This document shows, piece by piece, positions 8,304-13,952 of a stretch of 14,691 nt of DNA. The number at the start of each line of letters is the position of its first letter. The stretch's first letter is position 1. The DNA is taken from NCBI GenBank assembly GCA_943325515.2, contig CALPPS020000065.1:1-14691 (forward strand). The letters run 5' to 3'. A program made the translations under genes and the position numbers. This DNA comes from Flavobacterium psychrophilum. Lineage in GTDB: Bacteria; Bacteroidota; Bacteroidia; Flavobacteriales; Flavobacteriaceae. Below the pieces are notes generated by a model. The model saw only the letters and a program-made list of their open reading frames with translations, did not search any database and had not been told where the DNA came from.

Positions 8304-8894
8304 TTAAATTATAAACTTTGACGGATTGTTTTTTGGAATCCACTTTACTTCTTCCGCTTCTAATTCATAGGACAACTTCCGTGCCAAGACAAAAAGATAG
8401 TCGGAAAGTCTGTTTAAGTATTTAATAACTTCTTCATCTGTTGGCTCTAATTCGTGTAAATGCACAACTAAACGTTCTGCCCTTCGGCATACACAGCGAG
8501 CGATATGACAATATGACACAGTTGTATGTCCGCCAGGTAAAACAAAATGTGTCATTTGGGGCAAAGAAGCATCCATAGTGTCAATTTCATTTTCAAGAAA
8601 CAAAATATCTGAATCAGAAATTCTATTTATATTTAATCGTGGCTGACCATTTTTTAGTATTTCTTTTTCTGGTGGTGTTGCCAGAATTGCTCCAACAGTA
8701 AATAATCTATCTTGCACTTCAATTAATACATTTTTGTAAAATTGATTAATATCTTGATCTCGAATTAATCCTATATGAGAATTGAGTTCATCTACAGTTC
8801 CATAGCTTTCAATTCGAATATGATGTTTCGGCACACGCGTTCCACCAAATAGTGCTGTAGTCCCTGTGTCTCCTGTTTTGGTATAGACTTTCAT
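8304..8894 (-). CDS. cob(I)alamin adenosyltransferase, PduO type
   Basis: This 196-residue cytoplasmic enzyme transfers the adenosyl group of ATP to cob(I)alamin, making coenzyme B12. It belongs to the PduO/MMAB family, which works as a trimer. The N-terminal ATP-binding signature TKTGDTGTTALFGG is at residues 5-18 and is followed by ESYGTVDELNSHIG (29-42). The C-terminal half has FVLPGG (117-122), ARCVCRRAER (132-141) with the catalytic-site arginines, and NRLSDYLFVLAR (161-172). Length and motif order are normal and the ATG start is clear. It follows the ABC ATPase gene by 15 bases and is probably its co-transcribed partner. It supplies the cofactor for methylmalonyl-CoA mutase, whose chaperone MeaB is encoded at 327-1424. 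In some families a PduO-like protein also delivers the cofactor directly to the mutase. Confidence 0.95.
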   Translation of the reverse strand: MKVYTKTGDTGTTALFGGTRVPKHHIRIESYGTVDELNSHIGLIRDQDINQFYKNVLIEVQDRLFTVGAILATPPEKEILKNGQPRLNINRISDSDILFLENEIDTMDASLPQMTHFVLPGGHTTVSYCHIARCVCRRAERLVVHLHELEPTDEEVIKYLNRLSDYLFVLARKLSYELEAEEVKWIPKNNPSKFII

Positions 8895-8896
8895 TT

Positions 8897-8910
8897 TAAT
8901 TGATAATTAT
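8897..8910. repeat. two-heptamer repeat at the ABC/adenosyltransferase junction
   Basis: taattga and taattat stand side by side in the 15-base gap between the ABC ATPase stop codon and the adenosyltransferase ATG. The word taattga is the same as in the array inside the methyltransferase gene (10737-10770). With only two words this is weak alone and is listed as a likely member of the family. Confidence 0.4.
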
Positions 8911-9599
8911 TAGTTTTTAATAGTGTCACTTTCAATAATTCCGTCTTTTAGACGAATAACTCTGTGTGCATAGCGAGCAATTTCTTCCTCGTGTGTTACT
9001 ATAATAATTGTATTTCCCTTTTTATGAATATCATTGAATAAATTCATAATTTCTTCAGATGTTTTACTATCAAGATTTCCTGTTGGCTCGTCGGCTAATA
9101 TGATAGATGGATTATTTACCATTGCTCTTGCAATGGCCACTCGTTGACGCTGTCCTCCAGAAAGTTGATTCGGCTGATGATCCATTCTGTCGGAAAGATT
9201 TACTTGTTTTAATACTTCTGTAGCACGTTCATTTCTTTCTGATTTAGAGTAACCAGCGTAAATCATAGGTAATGCTACATTGTCAAGAGCAGTTGTTCTT
9301 GGTAACAGGTTAAAAGTTTGAAAAACAAAACCAATTTCTTTGTTTCTGATTTCAGCCAAATCATTATCATGCATTTGACTAACATCTTTTTCATTCAATA
9401 TATAACTTCCGGATGTAGGCGTGTCTAAGCAACCTAAAAGGTTCATCAAAGTAGATTTTCCAGAACCTGATGGTCCCATTAGTGCCACATATTCGCCTTT
9501 GTTTATTTGTAAATCAATTCCTTTTAAAACATTAATAGTTTCATTTCCTAATTGAAAATCGCGTATTAAATTAGTTATTTTAATTAATGTATTTGCCAT
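8910..9599 (-). CDS. ABC transporter ATP-binding protein, LolD/MacB type
   Basis: This is a 229-residue ATPase subunit of an ABC transporter of the LolD/MacB/FtsE-like class, which works at the inner membrane with permeases that handle lipoproteins, peptides or envelope stress. Motifs (numbered from the ATG at 9599) are Walker [10 protein letters not shown] (42-50), Q-loop Q94, signature LSGGQ (146-150), Walker [10 protein letters not shown] (166-174) and H-loop histidine 203. The [21 protein letters not shown] stretch (91-111) and the [11 protein letters not shown] end are typical of this class. The reading frame is open three codons further upstream to a TTG at 9608, but the ATG at 9599 ([10 protein letters not shown]) fits the family start better. 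No permease gene is adjacent, so the partner is encoded elsewhere. The adenosyltransferase follows 15 bases downstream and the pair is probably one operon. Confidence 0.92.
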   Translation of the reverse strand: MANTLIKITNLIRDFQLGNETINVLKGIDLQINKGEYVALMGPSGSGKSTLMNLLGCLDTPTSGSYILNEKDVSQMHDNDLAEIRNKEIGFVFQTFNLLPRTTALDNVALPMIYAGYSKSERNERATEVLKQVNLSDRMDHQPNQLSGGQRQRVAIARAMVNNPSIILADEPTGNLDSKTSEEIMNLFNDIHKKGNTIIIVTHEEEIARYAHRVIRLKDGIIESDTIKN

Positions 9600-9682
9600 T
9601 GTTATCAAGAAAAAAGTTGTTTGGAATAATTAGTAAATATAAACATAATGTTACACATGATACTTTTTATTTTAATTCGAAG

Positions 9683-9716
9683 AATTATGTAATTATTATA
9701 AATAATTATGTAATTA
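9683..9716. promoter_or_regulatory. tandem palindromic operator candidate between divergent genes
   Basis: The 13-mer aattatgtaatta occurs at 9683-9695 and again at 9704-9716, exactly 21 bp apart, which is two helical turns. Each copy contains the palindrome AATTA-TG-TAATT. A third inverted repeat, aattatt-ata-aataatt (9691-9707), bridges them. Two phased dyad sites are what a cooperative dimeric repressor would need. They lie 52-85 bases upstream of the lipoprotein ATG and 84-117 bases upstream of the ABC ATPase ATG. The very high AT content makes chance palindromes more likely, so this is a candidate only. Confidence 0.4.
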
Positions 9717-9767
9717 ATTATTTTGATGTTGAAATTAAATTTACATCAATATTAAAACTTAAAAAAA

Positions 9768-10436
9768 ATGAAAAAAAGAATTTTAAAATTTGGAGTAGTT
9801 ATCACCATGCTAGTTACCATAGTATCTTGTAAAAACAAAGAAAAAGAAACTGCAGATGAAAAAATAGCATCTTTACAAAGCTACGTTGACTCTCTTGAAG
9901 ACGTTAAAACTTTGGATGCTGAAGCAAATTGGGATAGAATTTCAACTGATTTTGATAGAAAAAAGCAAGAATCAATCGATGCTATTTCAAATCTTGGAGA
10001 TGATGCTAGGGCAAGTAATCAAGCGAGATTAGATTCTTTAAATACTAGATATGTTGTATTTAAAACTTCAGTTGAAGCTACAAAAACCCCTGTTAAACTT
10101 AATGCAAATCAGGTATTAAGAAATAAATTTTTCGGAGTGGATAAGATTGGTGAGGATTTGAATTTTTCTTGGGTAAATAAGGATAATATCTTGCAAACTT
10201 ATCAAGACTTCTTTGACTCCTATAAAGCTAATAAAAGTGATTTTTCAAGAGAAGATTATGATGAGATAAAATTGATTTACGAAGCATTGGATAGCAGAAA
10301 AAACACAGTTGAAAAAGAAGGATTGTCATCTGAGGATAATGGAAAAATTGCCTCTATTAAATTCAAATTCGCTCCAATGTTTAAAATGAATAGAATAGGA
10401 GCTAAGACTAGAGAAAATGAAGAAGCGAAAGAATAA
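9768..10436 (+). CDS. lipoprotein of unknown function, 222 aa
   Basis: This encodes a predicted lipoprotein. The signal peptide MKKRILKFGVVITMLVTIVS has a basic start and hydrophobic core and ends in a lipobox with cysteine 21, where lipid would be attached. The mature protein (about 202 residues) is highly charged and mainly helical: a heptad-like stretch (residues 29-90) with ASLQSYVDSLEDVKTL, then a more mixed middle, then a helical C-terminal segment ending ENEEAKE. No enzymatic motif is visible. The charged residues just after the cysteine (KNKEKE) may steer it to the outer membrane, since Bacteroidota use charged signals at this place for surface export; that is inference. I do not recognise the family with confidence. 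The gene stands alone: a divergent ABC ATPase lies upstream and a strong terminator follows. The paired palindromes in the upstream gap suggest regulation. Confidence 0.85.
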   Translation: MKKRILKFGVVITMLVTIVSCKNKEKETADEKIASLQSYVDSLEDVKTLDAEANWDRISTDFDRKKQESIDAISNLGDDARASNQARLDSLNTRYVVFKTSVEATKTPVKLNANQVLRNKFFGVDKIGEDLNFSWVNKDNILQTYQDFFDSYKANKSDFSREDYDEIKLIYEALDSRKNTVEKEGLSSEDNGKIASIKFKFAPMFKMNRIGAKTRENEEAKE

Positions 10437-10462
10437 TTTTTGAATTGGTTAATTAATTCGAG

Positions 10463-10495
10463 AAATGGTAGTCAGTAATGATTGCCATTTTTTTT
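10463..10495 (+). terminator. Rho-independent terminator after the lipoprotein gene
   Basis: The arm 10463-10474 (aaatggtagtca) pairs with 10479-10490 (tgattgccattt) over 12 positions, two of them G-U, around the 4-base loop gtaa. Eight T follow or overlap the end of the arm. It lies 26 bases after the lipoprotein stop and its T run overlaps the stop codon of the convergent methyltransferase gene. Confidence 0.88.
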
Positions 10496-11273
10496 ATGTT
10501 CTAATCACAAAATTTTCTTTCTCTTGTTCGCTTCTAAAAAATACAATTCCCCATTGAAAAGTATCAATAGTGACAGTAACTTTTGGATTGTTTTTTATTG
10601 TTTGCCAGACTTCTTCCATTTCGGTAGACCAATGAATATCATCAAAAATCCAAATAGTTTCGTTGGTGACTGTTGGTAATAGCAACTCAAAATATTCTAA
10701 TGTAGCTTGTTTAGAATGGTTGCCGTCAAAATAGATTAATTGATAATTGATAATTGATAATTGATAATTTTTTAGATAACTTGAAAATTCAGTATTGATT
10801 GGCGTTACATTATTGATATAGAATTTTTGTAATTGCAATTGACATTGATTTAGTGTACTTGTACACCCTTCAAGTGTAGTGATTTCAGCTTTTTTATTCC
10901 CTAATGAAAGTGCAGAGGATGCCAATCCTAATGAAGTCCCGATTTCTAAAATAGTATTAGGTTGAAAATACTTAACAATTCTAAATAATAATTCTGCTCT
11001 TTTTGTAGAAATCCCTGCAGTTTGTGCAATCTTCGAAATTTGTCTAAAGTTGTTTTTGAAAACTCTTGAACCAGCTCCAAAATCAGTAACTTCAATGGTT
11101 TCATAGTTTTCTAAAAGTGATTTTCTGTAACTTTTAAGAATAGAATATTCAGGGTAGTTTTTCTTGTCATAAAAACATTTGGTAACCAAATTAAACACAA
11201 ACGGAGAATGTACTCCGTGTTCGTTTTTGGAGTTCCATAGGAAGTTTAGATATGATTTTATTTGATGTAGCAT
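10494..11273 (-). CDS. class I SAM-dependent methyltransferase, O-methyltransferase-like
   Basis: This is a 259-residue soluble protein with a Rossmann-type SAM-binding fold. Motif I is TILEIGTSLGLASS (107-120), the acidic end of strand 2 is probably E135 (TTLEG), and FDGNHS (182-187) and IFDDIHWS (209-216) follow. The FDGNHS and DDIHW pair is typical of the Methyltransf_24 group related to O-methyltransferases, but the substrate cannot be predicted. The N-terminal 95 residues form a helical cap with YLNFLWNSKNEHGVHSPFVF at 8-27. Residues 169-180 (NYQLSIINYQLI) come from a DNA heptamer repeat that is read in frame just before the FDG motif. The gene begins 24 bases after the ABC-F stop codon and is probably transcribed with it. 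The start ATG at 11273 is clear. Confidence 0.88.
   Translation of the reverse strand: MLHQIKSYLNFLWNSKNEHGVHSPFVFNLVTKCFYDKKNYPEYSILKSYRKSLLENYETIEVTDFGAGSRVFKNNFRQISKIAQTAGISTKRAELLFRIVKYFQPNTILEIGTSLGLASSALSLGNKKAEITTLEGCTSTLNQCQLQLQKFYINNVTPINTEFSSYLKNYQLSIINYQLIYFDGNHSKQATLEYFELLLPTVTNETIWIFDDIHWSTEMEEVWQTIKNNPKVTVTIDTFQWGIVFFRSEQEKENFVIRT
10737..10770. repeat. heptamer repeat taattga x4.7 inside the methyltransferase gene
   Basis: Four perfect copies of taattga are followed by taattt. Because 7 bases x 3 is 21 bases, the repeat keeps the frame with a 7-residue period and encodes NYQLSIINYQLI. The word is closely related to those in the non-coding arrays at 5-88, 7793-7813 and 8897-8910. 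It looks like an intergenic-type repeat that has entered, or been kept inside, a coding sequence. Confidence 0.95.
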
Positions 11274-11277
11274 TTAT

Positions 11278-11298
11278 TTAGCTTTCAGCAGTTAGCTC
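11278..11298. repeat. three-heptamer repeat at the ABC-F/methyltransferase junction
   Basis: The words ttagctt, tcagcag and ttagctc stand in phase and fill nearly all the 24 bases between the ABC-F stop codon (11298-11300) and the methyltransferase start (11273). On the coding strand the pattern reads gctaac-tgctgaa-agctaa. It shares the 7-base period and the T-C-A-G / T-T-A-G-C style with the other arrays. Confidence 0.65.
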
Positions 11299-13160
11299 TA
11301 TTCCATTTTTGAAGAAAGTTCAAACCAACGGGCTTCTTTTTGTTCAAGTTTTATAATGATATTTTCTAATTCTATAGCTTTTATTGTAATGTCAGCGTCA
11401 GCAATTTTACCTTCTGAGAATTGGTTTTCAATTTGCTTTTTCTCGTATTCTAAATCTTTGATTTCGCGTTCAATTTTGTTAAATTCCTTTTGTTCATTGA
11501 AGTTTAAGCCCGAAGTAGTAGCGCTATTTTGTTTCCAATTGACTTTTTCAGTAGAAACACTAGATAAATTTTTTGGTTCAGCCGAATCTTCATACGCTCT
11601 GAAATCAGAATAATTACCTGGGAAATCTTCTATTTGTCCTTCACCTCTAAAGATAAATAAGTGGTCTACAATCTTATCCATAAAATATCTGTCGTGCGAA
11701 ACTACCAATAAACAACCTGGATAATCCAAAAGGAAACTTTCTAATACATTCAGCGTTACAATATCCAAGTCATTCGTTGGCTCATCCAGAATTAGAAAGT
11801 TTGGATTCTGAATTAGTACCGTACATAAATACAATCGTTTCAATTCGCCACCGCTTAGTTTTTCTACAAAATCATATTGCTTTTTAGGATCAAATAAAAA
11901 GCGTTCCAATAATTGCGAAGCTGAAATGATTTTTCCTTTCGTGAGCGGAATGTATTCGCCATATTCTTTGATAATATCAATAACCTTTTGACCTTGCTTT
12001 GGGTTGATGCCGCTCTGTGTATAATACCCAATTTTTATCGTGTCGCCAATAATAACTTTACCCGATTCTGGTAACATCGTTTTGGTCAAAATATTCAGGA
12101 AAGTCGATTTCCCTGTTCCGTTTTTACCAATAATTCCAATGCGTTCGCCACGTTGAAAGTCATAAGTAAAATTATCTAAAATGACTTTGTCCTTGAACTT
12201 TTTATAAAGTTTGTGCAGTTCAATAATCTTGCTGCCCATTCGCTCCATATTTATTTCGAGCTCAACAACATTTTCTTTTCTCCGGCTTTCGGCTACGGCT
12301 TTGATTTGGTAAAAATCATCCTGACGTGATTTCGATTTGGTTGTTCTTGCTTTTGGCTGACGTCGCATCCACGCCAATTCTTTTGTGAAAAGGTTTTGAG
12401 CTTTATCAATTGTGGAATTTTCCATAGCAATTCGCTCATCTTTCTTTTGCAAATAATAAGAATAATTGCCTTTGTATTGGTATAATTTTCCATTGTCTAG
12501 TTCTATAATTTCGTTACAAACACGTTCCAAAAAGAAACGGTCGTGAGTTACCATAAACAATGTAATGTTTTCTTTAGCAAAATAACTTTCTAACCATTCA
12601 ATCATTTCTAAATCCAAGTGATTCGTAGGTTCGTCCAAGATTAATAAATCTGGCCGATTAATTAGAATTATTGCTAATGACAGTCTTTTCTTTTGTCCGC
12701 CTGAAAGACTTTTAACTTTAAGCTTTAAATCATCTAGCTTTAATTTAGATAAAATTTGCTTGAATTGTGTTTCGAAGTCCCAAGCATTGTGGCGATCCAT
12801 TTCATCAAAAGCTAGTTGGTATTTTTCTTCGTCCTCAGGGTTTTCCAATGCTTTTTCATATTGTTCAATAATGTGGAGGATTTCATTACCAGAGGCAAAA
12901 ATACTTTCCTCTATAGTCAATTCATCTTGCAGATTATTTTTCTGAGAAAGAAAAGCCATTTTCAATCCTTTTCTAAGAACAACTTGACCAGTGTCGGGTT
13001 CATCTTCACCATTGATAATATTCATTATACAAGTTTTTCCTGAACCATTTTTGGCAATGAAGGCAATTTTTTGGTCTTTGTTGATGCCAAAAGATATGTT
13101 TTCAAACAACGTTCGTTCTCCAAAGGATTTAGATATATTTTCTACAGATAAGTAATTCAA
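11298..13160 (-). CDS. ABC-F family ATPase, Uup-like
   Basis: This is a 620-residue soluble protein with two ABC cassettes and no membrane segment, so it is an ABC-F protein that acts on ribosomes rather than a transporter. Cassette 1 has KNGSGKT (37-43), signature SLSGGQKKR (151-159), LLILDEPTNHLD (172-183) and the histidine of THDR (205-208). The interdomain linker (about 240-310) is rich in charged residues (WMRRQPKARTTKSKSRQ). Cassette 2 has GKNGTGKST (345-353), KLSGGELKR (434-442), FLILDEPTNDLD (455-466) and SHDR (488-491). The C-terminal tail (about 555-618) is a predicted coiled coil, as in Uup, which binds branched DNA and helps release stalled ribosomes. The first P-loop reads AKNGSGKT where many family members have GKNGSGKS or GRNGSGKS. 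The methyltransferase gene follows 24 bases downstream. The stop is TAG. Confidence 0.95.
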   Translation of the reverse strand: MNYLSVENISKSFGERTLFENISFGINKDQKIAFIAKNGSGKTCIMNIINGEDEPDTGQVVLRKGLKMAFLSQKNNLQDELTIEESIFASGNEILHIIEQYEKALENPEDEEKYQLAFDEMDRHNAWDFETQFKQILSKLKLDDLKLKVKSLSGGQKKRLSLAIILINRPDLLILDEPTNHLDLEMIEWLESYFAKENITLFMVTHDRFFLERVCNEIIELDNGKLYQYKGNYSYYLQKKDERIAMENSTIDKAQNLFTKELAWMRRQPKARTTKSKSRQDDFYQIKAVAESRRKENVVELEINMERMGSKIIELHKLYKKFKDKVILDNFTYDFQRGERIGIIGKNGTGKSTFLNILTKTMLPESGKVIIGDTIKIGYYTQSGINPKQGQKVIDIIKEYGEYIPLTKGKIISASQLLERFLFDPKKQYDFVEKLSGGELKRLYLCTVLIQNPNFLILDEPTNDLDIVTLNVLESFLLDYPGCLLVVSHDRYFMDKIVDHLFIFRGEGQIEDFPGNYSDFRAYEDSAEPKNLSSVSTEKVNWKQNSATTSGLNFNEQKEFNKIEREIKDLEYEKKQIENQFSEGKIADADITIKAIELENIIIKLEQKEARWFELSSKME

Positions 13161-13204
13161 AATGTTAATTTATTTATTTTTAATAAGTTATGAGATTTTT
13201 AAAA

Positions 13205-13228
13205 TTTGTGGGGTGATTTGTGGGGTGA
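13205..13228. repeat. 12-bp direct duplication
   Basis: The unit tttgtggggtga is repeated twice without a gap and is followed by another ttt. The G-rich core is striking in an AT-rich setting. It lies 45-68 bases upstream of the ABC-F start codon, in the leader expected from the -7 box at 13270-13277, and could be a binding site or a replication-slippage product. Confidence 0.8.
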
Positions 13229-13269
13229 TTTTCATATCAAAAAAACAAATAATTTTTCTCTTTGTGGGT

Positions 13270-13277
13270 CAAAGATA
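13270..13277 (-). promoter_or_regulatory. possible -7 box of the ABC-F/methyltransferase operon
   Basis: The minus-strand word TATCTTTG fits TAnnTTTG exactly. Transcription would start near 13263, giving a leader of about 100 bases that carries the duplicated G-rich 12-mer. No clear TTG element is visible 17-23 bases upstream, which lowers confidence. Confidence 0.45.
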
Positions 13278-13496
13278 CATTTCTAAAATTATTAAACTTT
13301 AAAAATTGATCGAAACGGATTTTATTTATTTCGTATTTGTTACTATTCAAATTAATATCCATTTATAGTTTTATTACCTAAAACATATGTTGAGTATTTA
13401 ACTAAAATTATATAAACTTTTTATCTTTTAAATGAAAACAATTTTCTAGCTTTAAATCAGAAAGTGGATAGGTGGATTTAATATTATAATCTTTCT

Positions 13497-13633
13497 CTGC
13501 AACACAAGGGCATCTATCTCATTTGATTTGTTGCCCAAATCATATAAACTACTTTTTGAAGGCATCGCTCCTTATAAGGACAATAATATTCTAGTTTGAG
13601 TTGGGCTTCAGTTACTGTTAGTTTTTCGCTCAT
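13497..13633 (-). pseudogene. recX: frameshifted recX remnant (N-terminal fragment)
   Basis: ATG at 13633 opens 39 codons ending at a TAG (13514-13516). The peptide contains LTVTEAQLKLEYYCPYKERC, which resembles the N-terminus of flavobacterial RecX, a regulator that inhibits RecA filaments. Its frame then diverges (VVYMIWATNQ). A shifted frame over the following bases reads YDLGNKSNEIDALVLQ, which continues the RecX pattern (KLYDLG...EIDAIV.QLI). So a small frameshifting deletion lies near 13545. After position 13497 the expected LI-x(4)-LNE-x-RFA part is missing and no frame continues the family. The fragment covers only about 45 of the usual 150 or more residues and cannot encode a working RecX. 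It keeps a perfect -7 box (TATGTTTG, 13664-13657) upstream. The family call is from memory of RecX sequences. Confidence 0.6.
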
Positions 13634-13832
13634 AGCAAATGGCACTTTTAGGATAGCAAACATATATATTTAAATACAATTTAACAGTATAAAATAGTGT
13701 GAGAAACCTCAAAAAAGTAGTGACTGCAATATCTTTTTATCCAAAAACATGATAAAAACGATAATTTATAGCATGTTAGCAAAATTGTTCAAAAATAAAG
13801 CTATTTATTAATAATTTTTTAAAGTGAACTTA

Positions 13833-13863
13833 TTGTAGTTTTAGTAATTTAGATGTAGCTTTG
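13833..13863 (+). promoter_or_regulatory. Bacteroidota-type promoter of the secreted protein gene
   Basis: TTG at 13833-13835 and TAGCTTTG at 13856-13863 are separated by 20 bases, a good match to the TTG-N17-23-TAnnTTTG consensus. The expected start of transcription is near 13870, giving a leader of about 80 bases before the ATG at 13953. The leader contains two copies of cgccacta 10 bases apart. Confidence 0.65.
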
Positions 13864-13903
13864 TTTTTCCTATTTCTACGTTAAAGTCTTGCTTTTTTTG
13901 GTG

Positions 13904-13921
13904 CGCCACTATACGCCACTA
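13904..13921. repeat. short direct repeat cgccacta x2
   Basis: Two identical 8-base words start 10 bases apart (13904 and 13914), about one helical turn. They are GC-rich within an AT-rich leader, 32-49 bases before the start codon at 13953. This could be a protein-binding or RNA element, or chance. Confidence 0.5.
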
Positions 13922-13952
13922 AGGACTATGGAACTATATCACAATTCATTGT

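Larger units (their letters stand above)
13161..13952. other. gene-poor region with remnant sequences
   Basis: About 790 bases lack any intact gene of convincing size. The region holds the likely promoter of the ABC-F gene (13270-13277), a 12-base tandem duplication (13205-13228), a decayed recX fragment (13497-13633), a promoter for the next gene (13833-13863) and an 8-base repeat (13904-13921). The rest (13278-13480 and 13665-13830) is very AT-rich and shows no feature that I can support. Confidence 0.6.

Noticed and set aside
9587..9832. 81-codon plus-strand ORF overlapping the lipoprotein start
   Set aside because: It runs through the AT-rich regulatory gap and overlaps the lipoprotein signal peptide in another frame; the composition is biased to I, N, Y and K as expected of random AT-rich DNA.
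13749..13811. 20-codon ORF on the plus strand (MIKTIIYSMLAKLFKNKAIY)
   Set aside because: It is very short, lies in AT-rich remnant sequence, has no promoter box at a fitting distance and nothing to support translation.
13161..13952. Insertion sequence or integrated element
   Set aside because: No transposase or integrase fragment, no terminal inverted repeats and no target duplication could be found; the direct repeats at 13205 and 13904 differ from each other.
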